A stretch of DNA of 25,704 nucleotides from CAZVAR01 sp964625225 (GTDB taxonomy: Bacteria; Pseudomonadota; Alphaproteobacteria; JAJUGE01), in NCBI GenBank assembly GCA_964625225.1, contig CAZVAR010000039.1:1-25704 (forward strand), written 5' to 3'. Both the position numbers and the translations under genes were made by a program. This document shows positions 7,518 to 14,654 of the stretch, piece after piece; position 1 is the first letter of the stretch; each line of letters begins with the position of its first letter. The notes under the pieces were generated by a model, which was not told where the DNA came from, did no database searches, and was given only the letters and a program-made list of their open reading frames with translations.

Positions 7518-7948
7518 CGCGGGCGCCGGCCGCCGTTCCGGGTTTGGCGCCGCCGCCCCGCGCGGCCGGTCGGGCTTTCTTCGTGGCAATCCGAAACAAT
7601 GAGGGAAAGGGCGGTGGGTACGGGTACCGCCGTGCGGCACCGTCACGGACGCTTCCCGGCCGCCGCCGGGAGGCGAACGCCGACGGGCCGCGCCCGCCGC
7701 TCGGGGCGGTACCGGTAGCCGCCGCAGCAGCGCCCGGGTCCTTTCCCGCCGATTCGTTGCGGTGTTGCGCCGGCGTCCCTCTGTCGCCCGTGCGCAGCAT
7801 CCGGGATGCCGTTCCGCCTTGCCATCCGCGGCGCATGTCAACAGGGTGTCGGGATGAGCCGGCGTGGCCGGCTGACGGATGTGGGCGAACGATGGCGAAT
7901 GTTGACGTTTCCGGCGCACGCGCCGACGACCGAGGGGAAGCCCGCCCG
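7518..7948. other. Long intergenic/leader region before the YdiJ-like gene
   Basis: About 430 bases. Small inverted repeats are visible: GGCGGT/ACCGCC (7610-7631, 10-base loop containing a GGTAC/GTACC repeat), TCCCGGC/GCCGGGA (7654-7671) and GCATCC-G-GGATGC (7797-7809). None has a T-tract, and I recognise no riboswitch, tRNA or coding sequence. In-frame upstream ATGs at 7835 and 7892 lack clear ribosome binding sites. Confidence 0.45.
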
Positions 7949-10876
7949 GTGCCCGAAGGCATAACCAAGCCTGCCGGTGGCCGCATCGGGCCGGGCGACA
8001 GCCGTCTTGCGGAGCGGCTTGCGCGCGAAATCGAAGGCGAGGTGCTGTTCGACGCGTTCACCCGCGGCCGCTACAGCACCGACGCCTCGATCTACCAGGT
8101 CGAACCGATCGGCGTCGTGCGGCCGAAAGGCATCGCCGACATCGAGGCCGCCATCGCGATCGCCCGCGAGGAGGGGGTGCCGGTGCTGCCGCGCGGCGGC
8201 GGCACCAGCCAGGCCGGACAGACCGTCAACGAGGCGCTGGTTATCGACACCAGCCGCCATCTCGGCCGCATCCTGGAGGTCGATCTCGACGGCATGCGCG
8301 CCCGGGTCGAGCCGGGCGTCGTGCTCGATCACCTCAACAAGAACCTCAAGCCGCACGGCGTCTGGTTTCCGGTGGACATCTCGACCGCCAGCCGCTGCAC
8401 GCTCGGCGGCATGGCCGCGAACAATTCGTGCGGCGCGCGGTCGATCCGCTACGGCAACATGGTCCACAACACGCTGTCGATCACGGCGATCCTGGCGGAT
8501 GGCTCGACCCACCGGTTCGGGCCGGTGGCCGGCGACCTCGGTCCGGAGAGCGGTGCCCCGGCCTATCGCGACCTCGTTCGCAAAGTGCGCGACATCGCCG
8601 CCCGCGAGGCCGACGAGATCCGTCGCCGCTGGCCGAAGCTGCTGCGCAATGTCGCCGGCTACAATCTCGATACGGTCCGTCCCGACGGCCATAACATGGC
8701 CTCGCTGCTGGTCGGCTCCGAGGGCACCCTGGGCTTCTTCACCGAGGTCGAGGTGGCGTTGGCGCCGCTGCCGCCGCGCCGCGTTCTCGGCATCTGCCAC
8801 TTTCCGCGTTTCGCCGACGCGATGGCGGCGACACAGCACATCGTCGCCCTGGACCCGGATGCGGTCGAACTGGTCGACCGCACCATCATCGAGCTGTCGC
8901 GCGAGATGCCGCAGTTCCACGACACCGTCGCGCGGATGGTCCGCGGCATGCCGGACGCGCTGCTGCTGGTCGAGTTCGCCGGGACGAGCGAGACGGCGCT
9001 GCAGCGCAAGCTGCGCGAGCTCGAGAATCTGATGAGCGACCTCGGTTTCCCCTTCGCGGTGGTGCCGGCCGTCGAACCGGCGTTCCAGGCCGCCGTCTGG
9101 CGCGTCCGCGAGGCCGGACTCAACATCGTCATGTCGATGAAGGGCGACGGCAAACCGGTCTCCTTCATCGAGGACTGCGCCGTCCCGCTTCCGGATCTGC
9201 CGGAATTCACCGACCGGCTGACCCGTATCTTCGAGAAGCACGGCACGCGCGGCACCTGGTACGCGCATGCCTCGGTCGGCCTGCTGCACGTCCGCCCGAT
9301 CCTGAACCTCAAGCAGGAGGAGGGGGTCCGCAAGCTGCGCACGATCGCCGAGGAGGCGTTCGCGCTGGTCCAGCAATACAAGGGCTCGCATTCCGGCGAG
9401 CACGGCGACGGCATCGTCCGCGCCGAGTTCCACGAACGCATCCTGGGGCCGCAGCTCGTCAGGGCGTTCGAGGAGGTCAAGGACGCCTTCGATCCCGCCG
9501 GGCTGTTCAATCCCGGCCGCCTCGTCCGCGCCCCGCGCATGGACGACCGCAACCTGATGCGCTACGGCCCGAACTACCGGCCGCAGCGCATGGAGACGGT
9601 GCTCGACTGGTCGCCGTGGGGCGGTATGCTGGGTGCCGCCGAAATGTGCAACAACAACGGCACCTGCCGCCGCTTCGAGCCCGGCGTCATGTGCCCCTCC
9701 TATCGGGCGACGCGCGACGAGCAGCACGTCACCCGCGGCCGCGCCAACTCGCTGCGCCTCGCCCTCTCGGGCCAGCTCGGTCCGGACGCCTTCACCTCGG
9801 AGGAGATGTACGACACGCTCGACCTCTGCGTCGGCTGCAAGGGGTGCCGGCGGGAATGCCCCACGGGGGTCGACGTGGCCCGCATGAAGATCGAGTTCCT
9901 CTACCATTACCGGATGCAGAACGGCTTCGAGCCGAAGGAGAAGCTGATCGGACACCTGCCGCGCTACGCGCCGGCGGCGGCGCTGGCGGCACCGCTCCTG
10001 AACCTGGCGAGCCGGCTGCCCGGTGTCGGGTTCGCCGCCGAGAAGCTGCTCGGCTTCAGCGCGCACCGCCCGCTGCCGCGCTGGCGCCGCGATCGCTTCC
10101 GGGCACGCGGCGGGGCCGGCGAGATCGTCGGCGACGGGCGCGACGTCGCCCTGCTCGGCGACACCTTCAATGCGGCGTTCGAGCCGGAGAATCTGCGAGC
10201 GGCCGTCCGGGTCCTGGAGGCGGCCGGCTATCGCGTCCACCATCCGGCCGCGGCGCGCGGCCGGAGGCCGCCCTGCTGCGGCCGGACCTACCTGTCGGTG
10301 GGCATGGTCGATCAGGCCAAGGCCGAGGCGCGTCGCACGCTGGACGCGCTGCGCCCTTATGTCGAGCGGGGCGTGCCGGTGGTCGGGATCGAGCCGGCCT
10401 GTCTCCTCACGCTGCGCGACGAGTTCGCCGCCCTCTGGCCCGGCGCCGAGACGCTCCAGCTCGCCGACCACGCCCTCCTCCTCGAGGAGTTCCTGGCGCG
10501 CGAGCAGGCGGCCGGGCGGCTTGCGCTCGCGCTGAAGCCGTTGCCGCAAGGGCGCGCCCTGCTGCACGGCCACTGTCACCAGAAGAGCTTCGGCGCGCTG
10601 GACCCGGCCGTGGAGGTGCTGCGCACCGTGCCGGGCCTCACCGTCGAAGTGGTCGAGTCGAGCTGCTGCGGCATGGCCGGCGCCTTCGGCTACGATGCCG
10701 GCCATTACGACGTGTCGATGGCGATGGGCGAGATCAGTCTGCTGCCGGCGGTGCGGGCGGCCGATGCGGAAACGGTCGTCGTCGCCGACGGCACCAGCTG
10801 CCGCCAGCAGATCCGCGACGGCACCGGCCGCACGGCCCTGCACGTCGCCCGTGTGCTCGAAATGGCACTATCCTGA
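7949..10876 (+). CDS. YdiJ-like FAD-binding and Fe-S-binding dehydrogenase (D-2-hydroxyacid/D-2-hydroxyglutarate type)
   Basis: Large (975-residue) flavin/iron-sulfur oxidoreductase that probably oxidises a D-2-hydroxyacid and passes electrons to a membrane acceptor; E. coli YdiJ, its closest known type, acts on D-2-hydroxyglutarate. Domain order: FAD_binding_4 with PRGGGTSQAG (81-90), a FAD-linked oxidase C-terminal domain, an Fe-S domain with CNNNGTC (567-573) and CVGCKGCRRECP (627-638), and a CCG-type C-terminal domain with PCCGRTYLS, HCHQKSF and ESSCCGMAG. All cluster cysteines seem intact. I prefer GTG 7949, with GAGGGGA about ten bases upstream; ATG 7892 would add 19 residues. It is probably transcribed alone. 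D-lactate dehydrogenase is the main alternative. Confidence 0.9.
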   Translation: MPEGITKPAGGRIGPGDSRLAERLAREIEGEVLFDAFTRGRYSTDASIYQVEPIGVVRPKGIADIEAAIAIAREEGVPVLPRGGGTSQAGQTVNEALVIDTSRHLGRILEVDLDGMRARVEPGVVLDHLNKNLKPHGVWFPVDISTASRCTLGGMAANNSCGARSIRYGNMVHNTLSITAILADGSTHRFGPVAGDLGPESGAPAYRDLVRKVRDIAAREADEIRRRWPKLLRNVAGYNLDTVRPDGHNMASLLVGSEGTLGFFTEVEVALAPLPPRRVLGICHFPRFADAMAATQHIVALDPDAVELVDRTIIELSREMPQFHDTVARMVRGMPDALLLVEFAGTSETALQRKLRELENLMSDLGFPFAVVPAVEPAFQAAVWRVREAGLNIVMSMKGDGKPVSFIEDCAVPLPDLPEFTDRLTRIFEKHGTRGTWYAHASVGLLHVRPILNLKQEEGVRKLRTIAEEAFALVQQYKGSHSGEHGDGIVRAEFHERILGPQLVRAFEEVKDAFDPAGLFNPGRLVRAPRMDDRNLMRYGPNYRPQRMETVLDWSPWGGMLGAAEMCNNNGTCRRFEPGVMCPSYRATRDEQHVTRGRANSLRLALSGQLGPDAFTSEEMYDTLDLCVGCKGCRRECPTGVDVARMKIEFLYHYRMQNGFEPKEKLIGHLPRYAPAAALAAPLLNLASRLPGVGFAAEKLLGFSAHRPLPRWRRDRFRARGGAGEIVGDGRDVALLGDTFNAAFEPENLRAAVRVLEAAGYRVHHPAAARGRRPPCCGRTYLSVGMVDQAKAEARRTLDALRPYVERGVPVVGIEPACLLTLRDEFAALWPGAETLQLADHALLLEEFLAREQAAGRLALALKPLPQGRALLHGHCHQKSFGALDPAVEVLRTVPGLTVEVVESSCCGMAGAFGYDAGHYDVSMAMGEISLLPAVRAADAETVVVADGTSCRQQIRDGTGRTALHVARVLEMALS

Positions 10877-10880
10877 AGAA

Positions 10881-10903
10881 ATCGTCCCCGGCCACGATCT
10901 TTT
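10881..10903 (+). terminator. Weak candidate terminator after the YdiJ-like gene
   Basis: ATCGT pairs with ACGAT around an 8-base loop, followed by CTTTTCG, five bases after the stop codon. The stem is short and half A/T, so this is tentative. Confidence 0.3.
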
Positions 10904-11009
10904 CGTTGCGTCGCACCGGAACCGCGTCGTGCAATCGACCCGGGCGGGCGCAACGATAACCCAATGGCAACGAGTCCGCCCCAGGCTTCCGACCAAGATG
11001 TCCGAAGGG

Positions 11010-11165
11010 GCCTAACGGAGGAGAGTCCGGGTGACGCGGACGGCGCCCGCGAGGCAGCCCCTGCAAGCGGCGCCCCCATGTCTCGGTGGGTAAGCAAGGG
11101 CGGCGACACCTGCCGCCGATGACGAGACGTCGTGGTGTGGCTTTCCGGTGGAGAGCAACCGGAAC
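11010..11165 (+). ncRNA. Candidate structured RNA/leader (unclassified)
   Basis: Successive pairings can be read: GTCCG/CGGAC (11025-11041); a two-part helix GGCGC/GCGCC (11042-11074) enclosing GCAG/CTGC with a CCC loop (11054-11064); AUGUCUCG/CGAGACGU (11078-11130, one G-U pair) enclosing GGCGGC/GCCGCC (11099-11117); and TTCCGG/CCGGAA (11143-11164) with a 10-base purine-rich loop. Fragments such as GGAGAG recall glycine riboswitches, but the GAAGGRGCAA and CUCAGGxAAAAGGAC cores are absent. The promoter at 11203-11230 lies downstream, so this would have to be its own transcript or a 3' extension of the YdiJ-like mRNA. Hairpins are frequent in GC-rich DNA; the strand is assumed. Confidence 0.25.
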
Positions 11166-11202
11166 CATTTTGTCCGGAGCGTGTCGCCGTCCGCCGTACC
11201 CG

Positions 11203-11230
11203 TTGCGGTGCACTGTGCGGCCGCTATGCT
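11203..11230 (+). promoter_or_regulatory. Sigma70-type promoter of the Nudix gene
   Basis: TTGCGG (11203-11208), a 16-base spacer, then TATGCT (11225-11230). The predicted transcript would begin about 30 bases before the GTG at 11268. The -10 overlaps the alternative ATG at 11226, which argues against that start. Confidence 0.55.
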
Positions 11231-11267
11231 TAGCGCGCGCCCGACCCTTTGCCCGGAAAGCTCGTCC

Positions 11268-12116
11268 GTGACCGAGAAAACTCCTGCCGTCGCCCGCCCC
11301 GCCGCGACCGTCCTGCTGTTGCGCGATGCGCCCGCCGGGCTCGAGGTCTTCATGGTGGTCCGCCACCACGCGATCGACTTCGCCTCCGGCGCCCTGGTGT
11401 TCCCGGGCGGCGCGGTGGATGCAGCGGACCGCCATCCCCGCCTCCGCACCGCCTGTACCGGGGCGGAGGGGCTCGGCGAGGCCGAGCTCGCCTTCCGCAT
11501 CGCCGCGGTACGCGAGGCGTTCGAGGAATGCGGCGTGCTGCTGGCGCGCCGACGGGGCGATGCCGGCCTGGTTCCCGCCGACCGGCTGGCGGAGCTGGCG
11601 CGCCGCTATCGCGAGCCGCTCGCCCGCAACGCGATCGGCATCGGCGACATGCTGGACGCGGAGGGACTGGAACTCGCGATCGACGCCCTCGTCCCGTTCG
11701 CGCACTGGATCACGCCGGAGATGATGCCGAAACGGTTCGACACCTGGTTTTTCCTGGCGGCGGCGCCGGCGGACCAGATCGCCGCCCACGACGGCAGCGA
11801 ATCGGTCGACTCGATCTGGATCCGGCCCGAGGATGCCTGTGCCGACGCCGACGCCGGCCGCCGCACGATCATCTTCCCGACCCGCATGAACCTGGAGAAG
11901 CTCGGCCGCAGCCGCACTGTCGCCGAGGCGTTCGCCGCCGCCCGGGCCGAGCCGGTGGTCACGGTGCTGCCGCAGGTGGAGAAGGCACCGGGCGGCCGGA
12001 TCATGCGCATCCCGATCGAGGCCGGCTACGGCATCTCCGAGGTCCATCTGGAAGGAGCGCCGGGCTCCGCCGGCACGGCCCGCCGCGTGCCGCTCGCGAT
12101 GCCGCTCGACCGCTGA
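11268..12116 (+). CDS. Nudix hydrolase, NUDT19-like (possible CoA diphosphatase)
   Basis: Pyrophosphohydrolase of the Nudix superfamily, 282 residues, likely cytoplasmic and Mg-dependent. ALVFPGGAVD (42-51) and the catalytic helix REAFEECGVLL (82-92) form the Nudix box, with about 30 residues inserted between them, as in NUDT7/NUDT19-type proteins. WITPEMMPKRFDTWFFL further on is also typical of NUDT19-like members, which cleave CoA and acyl-CoA; the substrate here is inferred from that resemblance only. GTG 11268 is preferred (GGAAAG seven bases upstream, and the earlier ATG 11226 lies inside the -10 element). It converges with the dipeptidase gene, the two stops being eight bases apart inside one hairpin. 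Confidence 0.85.
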   Translation: MTEKTPAVARPAATVLLLRDAPAGLEVFMVVRHHAIDFASGALVFPGGAVDAADRHPRLRTACTGAEGLGEAELAFRIAAVREAFEECGVLLARRRGDAGLVPADRLAELARRYREPLARNAIGIGDMLDAEGLELAIDALVPFAHWITPEMMPKRFDTWFFLAAAPADQIAAHDGSESVDSIWIRPEDACADADAGRRTIIFPTRMNLEKLGRSRTVAEAFAAARAEPVVTVLPQVEKAPGGRIMRIPIEAGYGISEVHLEGAPGSAGTARRVPLAMPLDR

Positions 12117-12130
12117 CGCGCGGTCAGCGG
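12110..12130. terminator. Possible bidirectional hairpin spanning both convergent stop codons
   Basis: CCGCTGAC (12110-12117) and GTCAGCGG (12123-12130) form a perfect 8-bp stem with a 5-base loop. The stem contains the TGA of the Nudix gene and, on the other strand, the TGA of the dipeptidase gene. No T-tract follows on either side, so it may act as an mRNA-end stabiliser rather than a true terminator. Confidence 0.45.
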
Positions 12131-12687
12131 GCCGCCGGCGGCATCATCCGCGTTCCCGCTTCGGCATCACTGAGCGACGGGAAACGACGCGAGTCGAAGA
12201 GCTGATAGTGCCACCATTCGTTCCGGTAGAAGTCCCAGCCCGCCGCCGTCATAATCCCCAGCAGCAGCACGCGGTTGCGTTGTGCCGCCACCGGCAGGTC
12301 GGTCACGCCGTGGTGCGACAGCGGGCGCAGGTCGTCGAAACCGGTTCCCATCTCAAGCGGCGTGCCGGAGCCGTCGACCAGCGTCACGTCGACGGCGACG
12401 CCCCGGGTGTGCGGGCCGCCCTTGCGCGGGTCCGCGACATAGCTCGGATCCGGTGCGGCGTGCCAGAGCGCCCATTGCGCCTCGACCGGGCGGAACGCGT
12501 CATAGATCCGCAGGCGATAGCCCAGCGGCGCCGCGATCGCGACCGCCCGGCGCAGCGCGTCGGCCGCCTCGGGGTGCAGATAGCATCCGGCACGCGCGTA
12601 GATCGGCGCGCCCGTCAGGTTGTTAGCGGTGGCATAGCGGAGTTCGATCTCGACCCCGTAGGCCTCGGGCGTGATTTCGACCAGCAT
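12124..12687 (-). CDS. ddpX: D-alanyl-D-alanine dipeptidase (VanX/DdpX family)
   Basis: Zinc D,D-dipeptidase of peptidase family M15D, 187 residues, that would split D-Ala-D-Ala. Zinc ligands are visible as H93 and D100 in GPHTRGVAVD and H160 in EWWHY, with E157 as the catalytic base and R66 in DAFRP matching the VanX arginine. There is no signal peptide, so a cytoplasmic location is likely, in contrast to periplasmic DdpX homologues. No vanH, vanA or dipeptide transporter gene is nearby, so a role in D-Ala-D-Ala salvage or peptidoglycan recycling is more likely than glycopeptide resistance (inference). ATG 12687 has an AGGCGGG ribosome binding site. It may be co-transcribed with the CBS gene 76 bases upstream. 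Confidence 0.88.
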   Translation of the reverse strand: MLVEITPEAYGVEIELRYATANNLTGAPIYARAGCYLHPEAADALRRAVAIAAPLGYRLRIYDAFRPVEAQWALWHAAPDPSYVADPRKGGPHTRGVAVDVTLVDGSGTPLEMGTGFDDLRPLSHHGVTDLPVAAQRNRVLLLGIMTAAGWDFYRNEWWHYQLFDSRRFPSLSDAEAGTRMMPPAAR

Positions 12688-12763
12688 CCCGCCTGATTAG
12701 GCGGCGCCCCTGCCCGCGTCAACGGGCTGCCTCGGCCATGCCCTCTCGGGCGGCGTTGCCGCC

Positions 12764-13201
12764 TCAGCTACGGGTCTGCGAGTGCTGGCCGCCGGGCCGC
12801 GAGATCCCGGTCAGGGCCTCGTCCGTCCGGTCGGAGTCGCCGCTCAATGCGATGTCACCGAGCGAGACGATGCCGACCAGGCGCTTGTCGCGGTTCACGA
12901 CGGGCAGGCGCCGTACCTGGATGTCTCCCATGTTCCTGGCGACGTGATCGACATCCTCGTCTTCGAAGCAGTATTTGATTTCCGGGCTCATGATGTCGCG
13001 CACCTTGGTCTCGGGGTCGCGACCCTCGGCCACGGCGCGGATGACGATGTCCCGGTCGGTGATCATGCCGACGAGGTGATCGCCATCGCTGACCGGCAGT
13101 ATGCCGGCGTCGAGTTCAGCCATCATCCTGGCGGCCCGTTGCACCGTGTCGGTCGGGCTGGCGAGCTGCACGTTGCGCGTCATCACCTCGCTCACTCGCA
13201 T
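12764..13201 (-). CDS. Twin CBS-domain protein
   Basis: A 145-residue protein made of two CBS domains (about 7-62 and 73-128), a Bateman module that binds adenine nucleotides or similar ligands. MRVSEVMTRNV and VRDIMSPE begin each repeat; GMITDRDIVIRAVAEG and GIVSLGDIAL close them. There is no catalytic domain, so it is a stand-alone sensor or regulator of an unknown partner. ATG 13201 has AGGAGA about seven bases upstream; an open frame extends a further 45 bases without a better start. A near-consensus EcfG promoter lies about 40 bases upstream, in line with CBS proteins often belonging to alphaproteobacterial stress regulons. Confidence 0.92.
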   Translation of the reverse strand: MRVSEVMTRNVQLASPTDTVQRAARMMAELDAGILPVSDGDHLVGMITDRDIVIRAVAEGRDPETKVRDIMSPEIKYCFEDEDVDHVARNMGDIQVRRLPVVNRDKRLVGIVSLGDIALSGDSDRTDEALTGISRPGGQHSQTRS

Positions 13202-13241
13202 CGATTGTCTCCTGGCTCGGGAATCGTAAACGTCCCGACGA

Positions 13242-13266
13242 AACACTCGCCCCGATGGCCGGTTCC
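13242..13266 (-). promoter_or_regulatory. Near-consensus EcfG promoter for the CBS gene
   Basis: On the minus strand GGAAC (13266-13262), a 16-base spacer, then TGTT (13245-13242), one base off the CGTT consensus. The -10 is 40 bases before the ATG at 13201. Confidence 0.6.
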
Positions 13267-13396
13267 CCGGCCGGCGTCATCTCCGGCCGCCTGTCGGGTC
13301 AGACGGAGCAAGGCGCCCGGCCGCTGCGCCGGGCTGGTCCCGGGCCGGGTCTCCGCGTATAGGAAAGCGACCTCATACCACCCGCGAGGACGACCG

Positions 13397-13996
13397 ATGG
13401 ATGCTCCGAAGACGCTGCTCGCTCTGGCCGGCGCCGACCCCACTCCGAACGCCCTTTCGGAGTCGGCGCTCGTGCTCATCGACTGCCAGCTCGAATATGT
13501 GGATGGCCGCCTGGCACTGCCGCAGATCGGGCCGGCGCTGGCCGAAGCGGCGCGGGTGCTGGAGCGGGCGCGCACAGCCGGCGCCCCGGTGATCCATATC
13601 GCGCACCGCGGTGCGCCCGGCGGGCCGTTCGACCCGGACGGCCGCTCCGGCCGGATCGCACCGGAGGTGGCGCCGCGCGAGGGCGAGCCGGTAATCGCCA
13701 AGCGCCTGCCCAACGCCTTCGCCGGAACCGAGCTCGACGCGACGCTGCGCGCGCTCGATCGCAAGCGCCTGATCGTGGTCGGGTTCATGACCCATATGTG
13801 CGTGAGCTCCACGGTCCGCGCGGCCCTGGATCTCGGCTACCGGTCCACGGTGGTGGCGTCCGCCGCGGCGACGCGCGACCTGCCGGCCTGCGGCGGCGGC
13901 GTGCTGGACGCACGCGCGCTGCACGAGGCCAGCCTCGCCGCCCTGGCCGACCGCTTCGCGGTGATCGTCCCCACCGCCGGTGACCTGCCAGACTGA
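13397..13996 (+). CDS. Isochorismatase-family cysteine hydrolase
   Basis: Cytoplasmic hydrolase of 199 residues in the isochorismatase-like superfamily (nicotinamidase, N-carbamoylsarcosine amidase and relatives). The catalytic triad is visible: D29 in LVLIDCQ, K102 in IAKRLPNAF and C135 in THMCVSSTVRAA. LDLGYRSTVVASAAATRDLP is the usual following segment. The substrate cannot be assigned; it lacks the zinc-binding DxHxxxxxxxH pattern of nicotinamidase. ATG 13397 has GAGGA seven bases upstream. It is divergent from the CBS gene across 195 bases and not in an operon with the next gene. Confidence 0.9.
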   Translation: MDAPKTLLALAGADPTPNALSESALVLIDCQLEYVDGRLALPQIGPALAEAARVLERARTAGAPVIHIAHRGAPGGPFDPDGRSGRIAPEVAPREGEPVIAKRLPNAFAGTELDATLRALDRKRLIVVGFMTHMCVSSTVRAALDLGYRSTVVASAAATRDLPACGGGVLDARALHEASLAALADRFAVIVPTAGDLPD

Positions 13997-14096
13997 GGCC
14001 CGGTGGCGGCGCCGTTACCGAGCCGGGTTCACAACGGCCGGCGGTCGAGGCAAGATAGCTAGGTTTGGGGGGAGGGGAGCTCGGTCGGAGGCGCTC

Positions 14097-14654
14097 GTGC
14101 GTCCTCGCGCGGATCCGACGATCATCTTGCAGGATACACGCGTTCCCGTTGCGGTCACGCCGGACCGTGAGCCGCCGTGGCACCCGCGCGTGCGGCAGCT
14201 GTACCGTTTCTGGGAATCGATCCGTCGGCCGGGGATGCTGCCCGGCCGCCAGCACATCGACCCTGGAGCGATCCGCGAGCTGTTGCCGGACATCTGGATG
14301 CTGGACGTGCAGCCGGAGCCGTTCCGGCTGCGATACCGGCTCGCCGGCACCGGGATCACCGCCTCGCACCGGCGCGAGCTGACCGGCCTCTGGATGGACG
14401 AAGCCCATCCGCAGCTCCGGAACAATGCGCTGTATTTCGAGCGCTACAAGCGGGTCGTCGCGACCGCGGAGCCGAGCTGGCGCAAAGGACCGCCGGTGAC
14501 CGACCATCTCTGCTGGGCCGTCGAGAACCTGATCCTGCCGCTGGCACGCAACGGGCGGGACGTCGACATGCTCCTGTGCATCACCCAGATGCACAAGCTG
14601 CCGCCGCGCGATCTCGACTCGGATCAGCCGGCGGTCGCCAATACGTCGCGATAG
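14097..14654 (+). CDS. PAS_5 (PF07310-like) domain protein
   Basis: A 185-residue single-domain protein resembling the alphaproteobacterial PAS_5 family. The typical pattern is visible: HPRVRQLYRFWESIR, then GMLPGRQHIDPGAIRELLPDIW, FRLRYRLAGTGI and a late LILPLARNG segment. The family is thought to sense small molecules, but ligand and output are unknown and no output domain is attached. GTG 14097 follows GGAGG with a five-base gap and is preferred to the in-frame ATG at 13980, which overlaps the previous gene. Its last 31 bases overlap the 3' end of the convergent aminotransferase gene. Confidence 0.78.
   Translation: MRPRADPTIILQDTRVPVAVTPDREPPWHPRVRQLYRFWESIRRPGMLPGRQHIDPGAIRELLPDIWMLDVQPEPFRLRYRLAGTGITASHRRELTGLWMDEAHPQLRNNALYFERYKRVVATAEPSWRKGPPVTDHLCWAVENLILPLARNGRDVDMLLCITQMHKLPPRDLDSDQPAVANTSR

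Larger units (their letters stand above)
10877..11267. other. Intergenic region between YdiJ-like and Nudix genes
   Basis: About 390 bases holding the weak terminator at 10881-10903, a run of hairpins at 11010-11165 listed as a possible RNA, and the Nudix promoter at 11203-11230. No coding sequence is convincing on either strand. Confidence 0.5.

Noticed and set aside
7838..10843. A 1001-codon open frame on the minus strand
   Set aside because: Antisense to the YdiJ-like gene, whose Fe-S, FAD and CCG motifs are intact. The antisense product has no recognisable motif and is a product of high GC content.
11010..11165. Glycine riboswitch or RNase P RNA
   Set aside because: GGAGAG-like pieces and GAGGAGAGTCCGGG resemble parts of both, but the conserved glycine cores are absent and the region is too short and lacks the later conserved segments of RNase P.
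12124..12687. Glycopeptide resistance cluster
   Set aside because: Only a VanX-like enzyme is present; vanH, vanA and a two-component regulator are absent.
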